From JAGQUL01 sp038212015 (GTDB taxonomy: Bacteria > Actinomycetota > Thermoleophilia > Gaiellales > SKUG01): a DNA stretch of 11,138 nt. A program made the translations under genes and the position numbers. Numbering within the stretch: the stretch's first letter is position 1; each line of letters starts with the position of its first letter. Below are positions 1 to 5,840 of the stretch, in pieces. Where the stretch lies: assembly GCA_038212015.1 (NCBI GenBank), contig JBBQUY010000093.1:1-11138 (forward strand). The letters run 5' to 3'. The notes beneath the pieces were generated by a model that did not search any database, was not told the origin of the DNA, and saw only the letters and a list, made by a program, of their open reading frames with translations.

Positions 1-591
1 GCCTCGCTCAACTCGAAGCTGCTGTCGCTGGCGGTCGCGGCGCTCGAGGCGACCGAGGTCGAGGTGGATGTCGCCAACATCCGCGACTTCGAGCTGCCCA
101 ACTACGACGGCGACCTCGAGCAGCGCGACGGCGTGCCTGCCGCGGCGACGGAGCTCGGCGCGCGCATCGACGCGAGCGACGGCTTCCTGATCTGCTCGCC
201 CGAGTACAACGCGTCGATGCCGGGCGTGCTCAAGAACGCGATCGACTGGGTGTCGCGCCTGCGACCGCAGCCGTTTGCGGCGTCGCACTGCCTGCTCATG
301 TCGGCGTCGCCGTCGATGGTGGGCGGCAACCGTGCGCTCTGGTCACTGCGCGTGCCGCTCGAGCACCTGGGCTCGCGCGTGCACCCGGACATGTTCTCGC
401 TCGCACAGGCACACAACGCATTCGGTGACGACGGCCAGCTCGCGAACGAGCAGCTCGGCGAGCGCCTGCACGGTCTCGTCTCGGCGTGGGTCGACGTCGT
501 CGAAGCCACCAAACACTACCCGTGCACGAAAGCGCGCTGGGTCGAGTTCCTCGGCGAGCAGCCGGAGCCGGTTCTCGACCGCGTCGAGTAG
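1..591 (+). CDS. NADPH-dependent FMN reductase family protein (5'-truncated by window edge)
   Basis: The reading frame is open from base 1 to a TAG stop, giving 196 residues. The window edge removes only about the first ten. The first visible residues, ASLNSKLLSLA, fit the end of the N-terminal FMN phosphate-binding loop (GSLRxxSxN-like) of the flavodoxin-fold NAD(P)H:FMN reductases (SsuE/ChrR/azoreductase group, Pfam FMN_red). The family signature SPEYNASMPGVLKNAIDW lies at about residues 65-82 and forms the flavin-binding and dimer region. Such cytoplasmic enzymes reduce FMN, quinones, azo dyes or metal oxyanions with NADPH. The exact substrate cannot be told from sequence. GTG at 64 is internal and is not the real start. 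The gene converges on the ispF operon across a 498-bp spacer. Family assignment is firm; the specific role is unknown. Confidence 0.9.
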   Translation, partial: ASLNSKLLSLAVAALEATEVEVDVANIRDFELPNYDGDLEQRDGVPAAATELGARIDASDGFLICSPEYNASMPGVLKNAIDWVSRLRPQPFAASHCLLMSASPSMVGGNRALWSLRVPLEHLGSRVHPDMFSLAQAHNAFGDDGQLANEQLGERLHGLVSAWVDVVEATKHYPCTKARWVEFLGEQPEPVLDRVE

Positions 592-611
592 ACGCGCGAA
601 TCGCGCGCGTC
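591..611 (+). terminator. Hairpin directly after the FMN reductase stop
   Basis: GACGCGCG (591-598) pairs perfectly with CGCGCGTC (604-611) around a 5-base loop, starting at the last base of the stop codon. No T-run follows, so it is at best a weak intrinsic terminator or a 3'-end stabilising hairpin. Confidence 0.3.
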
Positions 612-613
612 AC

Positions 614-662
614 ATCGCTCCGAACGCAATCGGCACATATGACGGGTTTCGTTCGGAGCGAT
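614..662. repeat. Palindromic repeat family A, copy 1
   Basis: The 13-bp arms ATCGCTCCGAACG (614-626) and CGTTCGGAGCGAT (650-662) are perfect inverted repeats around a 23-base centre. The first 38 bases recur at 685-722 with four mismatches. There is no T-tract on either side, so it does not look like an ordinary intrinsic terminator. Confidence 0.7.
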
Positions 663-684
663 CGCTCGACGACGCATCCCGCGC

Positions 685-722
685 ATCGCTCCGAACGCAA
701 TTGGCACATGTCACGGGTTGCG
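685..722. repeat. Palindromic repeat family A, copy 2 (right arm degenerate)
   Basis: This is a direct repeat of 614-651, offset by 71 bp and differing at four positions. The left arm ATCGCTCCGAACG is identical to copy 1. The right arm is replaced by a diverged version, CGTCGCGTTCGAT (about 721-733), that no longer pairs perfectly with it. Confidence 0.65.
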
Positions 723-780
723 TCGCGTTCGATTCGACGCGCCGCGCGTCCGCGTCGATGAGACGTGAAGAAGAAGCGCG

Positions 781-812
781 TCGGCCCGCTCCGGGACGAT
801 GGAGCGGGCCGA
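781..812 (-). terminator. Intrinsic-type terminator, read on the minus strand
   Basis: The 12-bp perfect stem TCGGCCCGCTCC (781-792) / GGAGCGGGCCGA (801-812) encloses an 8-base loop. Read on the minus strand it is followed by CGCGCTTCTTCTTCAC, a T-rich stretch. On the plus strand no T-run follows. It most likely ends transcripts coming from ispF about 280 bases upstream, or a short separate minus-strand transcript. Confidence 0.6.
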
Positions 813-995
813 CTGAATCCACCTGTGGTGGTGAGGTGCAGTCGTCTTCAGCGGTGACGGAGCCTGGACGACCGTGCGCACGGTAGTTGGGACGGTTTCG
901 GCGGCGACTGTCGGGACGGTGACGGTCTGGAATGTGCCGAAGCTGTGAGGGAGGCTTCCGTGCCGCCTCCCTGTGCCTCTACTATGCGGCGACAC

Positions 996-1043
996 CCGAT
1001 TCCCGGAATCGGTAGGAACTACCTAACTTCGGCACGTACCGAA
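996..1043. promoter_or_regulatory. Cluster of adjoining palindromes, possible operator
   Basis: CCGATTCC-C-GGAATCGG (996-1012) is an 8+8 bp palindrome with one central base. TAGG/CCTA (1013-1025) follows at once. TTCGGCACGTACCGAA (1028-1043) is a 16-bp palindrome with one mismatched pair. Three adjoining dyads without a T-tract resemble protein-binding sites more than terminators. No binding protein can be named. They lie 47 bases beyond the ispF stop. Confidence 0.35.
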
Positions 1044-1089
1044 AACTGCCTGCACAGAGGCGCTTTCGCTCCCCGTTTCCACACACGGG

Positions 1090-1602
1090 CTACGCGCCGC
1101 GCAGCACCAGGCACGTGGCGACGGCCGCCGCACCCTCGCGCCGGCCGATGAAGCCGAGGTGGTCGGTCGTCGTGGCGCGCACCGTGACGCGATCCAGGTC
1201 GATGCCGATCGCCGAGGCCAGGTTCGCGTTCATCGCCTCGCGATGCGGCGCGAGCTTCGGAGCCTGCATCGCCACCACGCAGTCGACGTTGATGACCTGA
1301 CAGCCGCGCTCGTCGAGCATCGCGACGACCTGGCGCAGCAGGTCCATCGAGTCGCAGCCCTCGAGCGAGGGATCCTCCGACGGAAAGTACGTACCGATGT
1401 CCGCCATGCCGGCGCCACCGAGCAGCGCGTCGGTGACCGCGTGCGCGACGAGGTCCGCGTCGCTGTGGCCCTCGAGACCGTGCGTGTGGGGAATGTCGAC
1501 GCCCGCGAGCACGAGCCGGCCGCTCTCGACGAACCCGTGCACGTCCAGGCCGGTGCCCACGCGAAGTCGCGTGACGTCGCTCGTCGCGGCCGCCTCGCTC
1601 AC
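1090..1602 (-). CDS. ispF: 2-C-methyl-D-erythritol 2,4-cyclodiphosphate synthase
   Basis: This is MEP-pathway step 5: it cyclises 4-diphosphocytidyl-methylerythritol 2-phosphate to methylerythritol 2,4-cyclodiphosphate, releasing CMP. It is a cytoplasmic, zinc-dependent homotrimer. The 170 residues span the whole family length plus about ten extra at the N-terminus. Visible landmarks are the metal ligands D20 and H22 (GLDVHGF) and H54 (in GHSDADLVAHAVTDAL). Also visible are the GMADIGTYFP loop, QAPKLAPH at 113-120, and the C-terminal block RATTTDHLGFIGRREG at 142-157. GTG at 1602 is chosen because its GTGA overlaps the ispD stop by four bases and places the conserved core correctly. The frame stays open further upstream, but only as Arg/Gly-rich shadow sequence. 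The gene is translationally coupled to ispD. Confidence 0.96.
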   Translation of the reverse strand: MSEAAATSDVTRLRVGTGLDVHGFVESGRLVLAGVDIPHTHGLEGHSDADLVAHAVTDALLGGAGMADIGTYFPSEDPSLEGCDSMDLLRQVVAMLDERGCQVINVDCVVAMQAPKLAPHREAMNANLASAIGIDLDRVTVRATTTDHLGFIGRREGAAAVATCLVLRGA

Positions 1603-2477
1603 GCCTCGGCGTCCTCGGGCACGATCGCGACGGCCTCGTCCTCCGCGCCCGCGAGATCGTCCTCGTCGAGCGGGTCCATGTCCTCGGCCAGCTCGTGGTC
1701 GGGGTCGGCGTCGCCCTCGAGCGCCGGGTCGGGCGTGACTGCCGCTGCCGCTTCGGGCGTGGCGGGCGCGAGCACGAGTTCCAGTGCGGCGAGGTCGTCG
1801 GCCGTCGTTACCTTGCGGGTTCGCTGGTCGCCGACGACCATCACCGTGCGCCCGCCGTTCGCTTCGATCGCGGAGGCGTCGTCGGTGATCGCCGCGAGCG
1901 CGGCATCGTTCAGGTCGCGCAGCGCCGCGTGCAGCGCGCTCGCGCGACAGGCCTGCGGGGTCTGCGCCGCACACAGCACGCTGCGGTCGATCGTCTCCAC
2001 GATCGTGCGGTCGGCATCGACGCGCTTGATCGTGTCGGTCACGGCGAGCGCGGGCACGACGGCATCGGCGCCGTCGGCGAGCGGTGCAAGTACGCGGTCG
2101 ATGAGTGCTTCGGGCACGATCGGGCGGGCTGCGTCGTGCACGAGCACGGCGGTGGCGCGTCGATCGGCGACCGCTTCCAGTCCGTTGCGCACGCTCGCGG
2201 CGCGGCTGGGGCCGCCGACCTCGATGCTCGAGACCTTGTCGCAGCCGATGTCGTCGACCAGCACTTCCGCGGGGCCGAGCCAGTCCTCGGGCACGACGAG
2301 CACGATCGAATCGACGGCTTCGTGCGCTTCGAACGCGCGCAGGCTGTGGACGAGCATCGCCTCGCCGGCGAGCCCGACAAACGCCTTGGGGCGCGCCGAT
2401 CCGAGCCGCGCGCCGATGCCGGCGGCGAGCAGCACGACGGCGACGTCGTCGATGAGGTCGTCGGGATCGTGGCTCAT
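1599..2477 (-). CDS. ispD: 2-C-methyl-D-erythritol 4-phosphate cytidylyltransferase with acidic C-terminal tail
   Basis: It transfers CMP from CTP to methylerythritol 4-phosphate, the third step of the MEP isoprenoid pathway, in the cytoplasm. The 292-residue protein has the nucleotide-binding signature LAAGIGARLGSARPKAF at 17-33 (R24 and K31 correspond to E. coli R20 and K27). It also has VHDAARPIV at 113-121, AQTPQ at 171-175, ITDDASAIE at 197-205, and K222 in RKVTTADDL, matching the second substrate-binding lysine. The family is normally about 225-240 residues and would end near residue 236. The last 55 residues are an Ala/Asp/Glu-rich tail with no recognised domain. ATG at 2477 overlaps the PIN/TRAM stop by ATGA, and the stop overlaps the ispF GTG. 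The gene is the middle member of a coupled operon. Confidence 0.95.
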   Translation of the reverse strand: MSHDPDDLIDDVAVVLLAAGIGARLGSARPKAFVGLAGEAMLVHSLRAFEAHEAVDSIVLVVPEDWLGPAEVLVDDIGCDKVSSIEVGGPSRAASVRNGLEAVADRRATAVLVHDAARPIVPEALIDRVLAPLADGADAVVPALAVTDTIKRVDADRTIVETIDRSVLCAAQTPQACRASALHAALRDLNDAALAAITDDASAIEANGGRTVMVVGDQRTRKVTTADDLAALELVLAPATPEAAAAVTPDPALEGDADPDHELAEDMDPLDEDDLAGAEDEAVAIVPEDAEA

Positions 2478-3514
2478 CGGGCGACGGGCTTCAGCAGTCG
2501 GGAGAACACGAGCTTGCCGGTCGGGCTCTGCAGCATCGAGGAGACTTCCACCTCGATCGTCTCGCCGACTGCGCTGGCGCCGCCATCGACGATCACCATC
2601 GTGCCGTCGTCGAGGTACCCGACGCCCTGGCCGCGCTCCTTGCCTTCGCGCACGACCTTGAGGTCGAAGCGCTCACCCGGCACGAACTCCGGCTTGAGCG
2701 CATTGGCGAGCTCGTTGACGTTGAGCACGCTGACTGCCTGCGCGTCGGCGACCTTCTGGAGCGCGACGTCATTGGTGACGATCATCCAGTCGCGGTCGGA
2801 GGCCAGGCGCACGAGCTTTGAGTCGACCTGCTCGATCCCGATCGGGTCGTCGTCGACCGTCGACAGCCGTTTCGCCTTGCGCAGGCGCGTGACGACTTCG
2901 AGGCCGCGGCGTCCGCGGGCGCGGCGCACGTCGTCGCTCGAATCGGCGATGCGCTGGAGCTCCTCGAGCACGAACACCGGCACGACGAGCTCGCCTTCGA
3001 GGAAGCCTGCGAGTGCGACGTCGGCGACGCGCCCGTCGATGAGCGCGCTCGTGTCGAGCAGCTTGCTGCGTGCGCCGTCACCTTCCACGCGCGCTCCGAA
3101 CAGGCGCAGGATGTCGCGGTGCTTGGACGCGGCGAGCTCCGCGGCGACGTAGGAGATGATGAGCGTCATCGGCAGCAGCAGGTACGGACCGATCGGGCGA
3201 AGCTCCGACACGGGCAGCGACAGCAGCGCGCTGACGGCGAGGCCGACGATGAGGCCGAGTGCGCCGACGACGAGCTCGGATCCGGAGCGATCGGCCGCAC
3301 GCTCGTTGAGACCGCCGAGCGATCGCTGCAGCAGCTTGCCGAGCAGGCCGCCGACGAACCAGCCCATGATCACGCCGAGCAGGATGAGCAGCCCGAAGTT
3401 GAAGGCGATCTCGGCGTATCCGGGCAGGCGCTGCGTGAGCCCGGAGTTGTCTCCGAGCTGGTAGCCCGCAATCCCGAGGATGAGGGCGGCGACTATGCGA
3501 CTGACGAGGACCAC
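2474..3514 (-). CDS. YacL-type membrane protein with PIN and TRAM domains
   Basis: The 346 residues match the PIN/TRAM integral membrane family (B. subtilis YacL-like). There are four predicted membrane segments, at about 5-20, 36-57, 81-99 and 108-127. A PIN nuclease-fold domain (about 150-275) follows, with acidic residues D154 (LLDTSALIDGR), E184/E185, D231 and D249 (TND). A C-terminal TRAM domain (about 282-341) is a likely RNA-binding beta-barrel. The fold suggests a membrane-tethered ribonuclease; the true substrate is unknown in the family. The start is GTG at 3514, since no other good start precedes the first membrane segment. There is no strong Shine-Dalgarno. A TAGGGT hexamer about 10 bases upstream suggests a leaderless or nearly leaderless message. 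The ATGA overlap couples it to ispD. Confidence 0.9.
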   Translation of the reverse strand: MVLVSRIVAALILGIAGYQLGDNSGLTQRLPGYAEIAFNFGLLILLGVIMGWFVGGLLGKLLQRSLGGLNERAADRSGSELVVGALGLIVGLAVSALLSLPVSELRPIGPYLLLPMTLIISYVAAELAASKHRDILRLFGARVEGDGARSKLLDTSALIDGRVADVALAGFLEGELVVPVFVLEELQRIADSSDDVRRARGRRGLEVVTRLRKAKRLSTVDDDPIGIEQVDSKLVRLASDRDWMIVTNDVALQKVADAQAVSVLNVNELANALKPEFVPGERFDLKVVREGKERGQGVGYLDDGTMVIVDGGASAVGETIEVEVSSMLQSPTGKLVFSRLLKPVAR

Positions 3515-3524
3515 GCTGGCGCTG

Positions 3525-3553
3525 ACCCTACCCGAACGCGATGGCCCTCACGC
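3525..3553 (-). promoter_or_regulatory. Possible promoter of the PIN/TRAM-ispD-ispF operon
   Basis: TAGGGT on the minus strand (3530-3525) is a plausible -10 box. It lies between the carD terminator and the GTG at 3514, which would put the RNA start close to the start codon. The -35 region is poor (GCGTGA at 17-base spacing). The position after a strong terminator and before an operon is the main support. Confidence 0.3.
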
Positions 3554-3573
3554 GTGTGCGCATGCGGAAACGA

Positions 3574-3620
3574 CGAAGGGCGGTGCCCGACGCGACCGAG
3601 GTCGCGGGCACCGCCCTTCG
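3574..3620 (-). terminator. Strong terminator hairpin after carD
   Basis: The 16-bp perfect stem CGAAGGGCGGTGCCCG (3574-3589) / CGGGCACCGCCCTTCG (3605-3620) has a further inner pairing CGCGACC/GGTCGCG. On the minus strand it is followed by TCGTTTCC. It begins 23 bases beyond the carD stop and separates carD from the downstream operon. Confidence 0.8.
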
Positions 3621-3643
3621 AAAGATCCACCGAAGTGGTCGGC

Positions 3644-4201
3644 TCAGGCCTCGACTTCTTCGAAGTCGTCGACCTCGACCTGGCCATCGTCGCCGGACTC
3701 GGCGCGCTTGACCGCGATCCGGGCGAGGAGGTCGTCGAGATACTCGTCGGCCTTCTCCTCGTCCATGTCCTTGGCGTACATCAGCTCGGAAGCCAGAATC
3801 TTCTTGGCCTTGCCGAACATCTGCTTCTCGCCGGTGGACAGGCCCTTGTCGCCGTCACGGATCGAGAGGTTTCGCACGACTTCCGCGAGCTCGAAGATGT
3901 CGCCGGTCTTCATCTTGTCGCGGTTGTGCTTGAAGCGTCGGTTCCAGTTCTTCGGCATGTTCGTGCCGCCACCCTGGATCACGCCGAGGACTTCCTCGAC
4001 GGTGTCCTCGCCGATGACCTTTCGCAGGCCCGCCTTGTCGACGTTGTCGGACGGGACCATCACGGTCATGTCGTTGTGAAGAATGCGGATCGTGAGGTAC
4101 TCGCGGTCCTCGCCGAGCACGTTCTTGAGCTCCTTCTGCACGACCGTACCTGCGCCGTGGTGCGGATAGACCACCTTGTCGCCGAGCTCGAACACGAGCA
4201 T
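3644..4201 (-). CDS. carD: CarD family RNA polymerase-binding transcription factor
   Basis: CarD binds the RNA polymerase beta subunit and stabilises the promoter open complex; it is best known from mycobacteria, where it supports rRNA transcription and stress survival. The 185-residue protein begins MLVFELGDKVVYPHHGAG, the typical N-terminal RNAP-interacting Tudor-like domain (about 1-55). The helical C-terminal domain includes W86 in KNWNRRFK, equivalent to the mycobacterial tryptophan that wedges into the minor groove, and LSTGEKQMFGKAKKILASEL at 121-140. A 25-residue acidic end extends past the usual core. The frame is open upstream to 4312, but that part lacks family similarity. The Shine-Dalgarno GAAGGAGGA directly abuts the ATG at 4201. 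GTG at 4195, two codons on, would have the ideal seven-base spacing and may be the real start. Confidence 0.95.
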   Translation of the reverse strand: MLVFELGDKVVYPHHGAGTVVQKELKNVLGEDREYLTIRILHNDMTVMVPSDNVDKAGLRKVIGEDTVEEVLGVIQGGGTNMPKNWNRRFKHNRDKMKTGDIFELAEVVRNLSIRDGDKGLSTGEKQMFGKAKKILASELMYAKDMDEEKADEYLDDLLARIAVKRAESGDDGQVEVDDFEEVEA

Positions 4202-4263
4202 TCCTCCTTCGGGTCCGACAAGGGGGGAGGTGCACGCGACGGGGGTGTCGCGGTCGTCGGACC
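4202..4263 (-). promoter_or_regulatory. carD leader: nested stem next to an exposed Shine-Dalgarno
   Basis: On the minus strand the leader can form an outer 8-bp stem (4256-4263 with 4212-4219, GGTCCGAC/GTCGGACC). An inner hairpin (4247-4252 with 4235-4240, CGCGAC/GTCGCG) fits inside. This leaves the Shine-Dalgarno GAAGGAGGA (4202-4210) just outside. A CCTCC element (minus strand, 4230-4226) could instead pair with GGAGG of the Shine-Dalgarno. The two pairings are seen in the sequence; any switching is inference. Confidence 0.35.
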
Positions 4264-4280
4264 GGGTTATTCGGATATGG

Positions 4281-4286
4281 ATTCTA
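4281..4286 (-). promoter_or_regulatory. Candidate -10 box of the carD promoter
   Basis: TAGAAT on the minus strand is a near-consensus sigma70-type -10 box, 80 bases upstream of the carD ATG. The implied leader of about 70 bases is the one with the stem described at 4202-4263. The upstream -35 region (around GCGTCAAAA) is not a clear match. Confidence 0.45.
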
Positions 4287-4423
4287 GCGGATCGAGCGCG
4301 GTTTTGACGCACCTCGAGCCGATAACCATCTGCCAGTCAGTGGATTCCCCGGCAGAAGGTTCTGAAACGGGACCGACTGATTGGTCCGAACCTGTGCCCA
4401 GTTGTCTGTGACGGGTGACGCTT

Positions 4424-4503
4424 ACACCCAGCACTTCGGCCGCGGCTCCGCATCTGGACTGCGGTGTTCTGGGGTGTGGCCGCCTGCGGGCAGCGGCGTG
4501 GCC
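4424..4503. other. Region of nested dyad symmetry, possible structured RNA
   Basis: ACACCCAG (4424-4431) can pair with CTGGGGTGT (4469-4477) with one bulge. Inside it CCGCA/TGCGG (4448-4452, 4460-4464) forms a 5-bp hairpin with a 7-base loop. GCCGC/GCGGC (4479-4483, 4493-4497) follows at once. It matches no riboswitch class I recognise, and either strand could carry the structure. Confidence 0.25.
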
Positions 4504-4517
4504 GTCGGTGACACCGT

Positions 4518-4552
4518 CGTACACCACGGTCGGCAACCGACCGTCACGTACG
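4518..4552. repeat. Palindromic repeat family B, copy 1
   Basis: This 35-bp element has core arms ACGGTCGG (4526-4533) and CCGACCGT (4537-4544) around CAA, and outer arms CGTAC (4518-4522) and GTACG (4548-4552). It is repeated at 4580-4614 with only two differences. Confidence 0.75.
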
Positions 4553-4579
4553 AAGCCAGCTCCACGACTCGGCCGGGTT

Positions 4580-4614
4580 CGTACGCCACGGTCGGCAACC
4601 GACCGTCAGGTACG
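4580..4614. repeat. Palindromic repeat family B, copy 2
   Basis: This is the same 35-bp double-dyad element as 4518-4552, offset by 62 bp. The core arms ACGGTCGG/CCGACCGT and outer arms CGTAC/GTACG are unchanged. The two substitutions fall in the unpaired bases between inner and outer arms. This fits selection on, or copying of, the folded or palindromic form. Confidence 0.75.
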
Positions 4615-4629
4615 ACGGATCCCTGCGTT

Positions 4630-4689
4630 TTCCTCCTGAACCTGCGGGGAACACCTTGTTTGCCGGCGCCTCGAGGAGGAAGCGCCGGC
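4630..4689 (+). promoter_or_regulatory. Leader hairpin with a competing pairing upstream of the DivIVA-like gene
   Basis: GCCGGCGC (4662-4669) pairs with GCGCCGGC (4682-4689). The loop contains AGGAGGAA (4674-4681), which can instead pair with TTCCTCCT (4630-4637). The stem is followed by CTCCCTTCG, only mildly T-rich. The loop looks like a Shine-Dalgarno, but no start codon lies at a usable distance. An attenuator or an intramolecular pseudoknot is possible; function is unproven. Confidence 0.25.
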
Positions 4690-4759
4690 TCCCTTCGTCG
4701 CGTTGGCATGCCGCCACTTCGCGACGACCGCGACCAGACGTCCCGAGGCAGGTTGTTCC

Positions 4760-5758
4760 ATGCGCGATCGAAGCAGCAGCACCACCGAGCACACGCACCC
4801 CGCCGAGAACGAGCCCGGCAAGCGCTTCGCCCGCAGCTTCCGCGGCTACCGACGCAACGTCGTCGACGACGCGATGACGCGCATGGAGCTGCGGGTTGCC
4901 GACCTGGAGCAGCAGTCCGTCGAGCTGCGCGAGGAGCTGCTGGATTCCCAGCACGTCGCGAGCGAGGCGCGCCACGACCTGACCCGCGCCCGCGCAGAGC
5001 TGCGCTACTGGAACGACCGCGCGTCGTACGTGGACAGCGAAGTCGCCCGGGCGCGCCAGCGCGCCACCGAGCTCGAGGCTGCCGCGCGCAGCCGCGCCGA
5101 GACGATCGAGGCCGACGCGCAGGAGCGCTCGCTGCAGCTCGTGGATCGCGTCTGCTCCGAGGCGAACGCGATCATGCAGGCAGCACGCGAGGAAGCGCGC
5201 GAGATGTTCCTGCGCTTCGAGACGGACGTCGACATGTCCCAGCAGAAGCTCGACAAGCTCGAGCAGGTGCGCGTTGAGGTCGCCTCCACGATGCAGGGCG
5301 CGCTGCAGCAGTTCGAGGAGGCCGTACGCGAGCTCGACAAGGTCGCGCCGGTGAAGCGCATCGTCGAGGCCCTGGAGCCGCCGACGCGCCGCGCCGTGCC
5401 GACGTTCGGCAAGAAGAAGGCGATGGAGGCGGCTCGCCGCTTCGACGAGGGCATCGAGCGCACCGCGAGCGCAGCGCTGTCGACGCCCGTGCCGGAGGGC
5501 GAGGCTGCGCCGAGCGAGGCGCTGCCGGAGGCCGAGGCCGTGTCCACGCCCGCCGCCACCACCGCGCAGGGTGCGCCGAACGTGATGTCGGTGACCGTCG
5601 CCGACGCGGGCGAGGCCCACGCCGACGCGCACCGGCCCGTGCTCATCGACCTGTCGGGCACGCCGACCGGCCACGCGCAGGATCCGGCCGCAGATCAGGA
5701 TCCACGCCGCCAGCACAACGCCGACGACGAGTTCGCGGCGCTGCTGATGCAGCCCTGA
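4760..5758 (+). CDS. DivIVA-like coiled-coil protein
   Basis: The 332 residues begin with a short polar N-terminus. FARSFRGYRRNVVDDAMTRM at 23-42 resembles the DivIVA N-terminal motif (F..RGYD..EVD.FL). A long predicted coiled coil (about 40-195) rich in Glu, Arg and Gln heptads follows. The last 100 residues are an Ala/Pro/Glu-rich low-complexity tail ending DDEFAALLMQP. There is no signal peptide or membrane segment. DivIVA-domain proteins of actinobacteria mark curved membrane or poles and organise cell-wall growth and division; that role here is inference from the motif. ATG at 4760 follows GAGGCAGG with suitable spacing and is preferred over ATG at 4703, whose extra 19 residues lack similarity. 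The next gene lies 82 bases downstream and may be cotranscribed. Confidence 0.7.
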   Translation: MRDRSSSTTEHTHPAENEPGKRFARSFRGYRRNVVDDAMTRMELRVADLEQQSVELREELLDSQHVASEARHDLTRARAELRYWNDRASYVDSEVARARQRATELEAAARSRAETIEADAQERSLQLVDRVCSEANAIMQAAREEAREMFLRFETDVDMSQQKLDKLEQVRVEVASTMQGALQQFEEAVRELDKVAPVKRIVEALEPPTRRAVPTFGKKKAMEAARRFDEGIERTASAALSTPVPEGEAAPSEALPEAEAVSTPAATTAQGAPNVMSVTVADAGEAHADAHRPVLIDLSGTPTGHAQDPAADQDPRRQHNADDEFAALLMQP

Positions 5759-5840
5759 CCCACGGACCGACGTTCGTGAACCGAACCGCTCGCTGCGGCC
5801 AAGTTCCCCCTGCGATCACGATCCACGGGAGGGACGTCGC

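Larger units (their letters stand above)
592..1089. other. Gene-free convergent spacer rich in palindromes
   Basis: No reading frame here has a convincing start, ribosome binding site or protein-like composition. The spacer holds the repeat pair at 614-722, the hairpin at 781-812, and a short hairpin CCACC/GGTGG at 819-831. It also holds a perfect 14-bp palindrome ACCGTGCGCACGGT at 871-884, a hairpin AGGGAGGC/GCCTCCCT at 948-972, and a cluster of palindromes at 996-1043. This is far more dyad symmetry than chance suggests, even at this GC content. A short minus-strand RNA ending at the 781-812 terminator is possible. No tRNA-like T-arm was found. Confidence 0.6.
4202..4759. other. Gene-free divergent spacer between carD and the DivIVA-like gene
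   Basis: No frame across these 558 bases has protein-like composition with a ribosome binding site. Near carD it holds the leader stem and the -10 box. The middle (4424-4503) has nested dyads. At 4518-4614 there are two copies of palindromic repeat family B. Near the plus-strand gene, 4630-4689 carries a hairpin with an alternative pairing. I found no convincing plus-strand -35/-10 pair, although the DivIVA-like gene should start transcription in this spacer. Confidence 0.6.

Noticed and set aside
758..886. Plus-strand small ORF of 42 codons beginning MRREEEARRP
   Set aside because: No usable ribosome binding site. It reads straight through two hairpins and a perfect palindrome, and its composition follows the DNA structure rather than a protein pattern.
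711..995. Minus-strand open frame with a Val/Thr/Pro-rich stretch (TVTVPTVAAETVPTTV)
   Set aside because: It has only a GTG start without a ribosome binding site, runs through the terminator stem at 781-812 and continues into the repeat. The apparent motif comes from repeated GGGACGGT in the DNA.
1603..1974. In-frame upstream extension of ispF by 124 codons
   Set aside because: The extension is Arg/Gly-rich and lies fully inside ispD in another frame. It is a high-GC shadow, and GTG at 1602 gives the correct family start and a GTGA overlap.
4544..5716. Long minus-strand open frame opposite the DivIVA-like gene
   Set aside because: It is antisense to a gene with a coherent coiled coil and a good start. 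The translation is Arg/Leu/His-rich shadow sequence typical of high-GC DNA.
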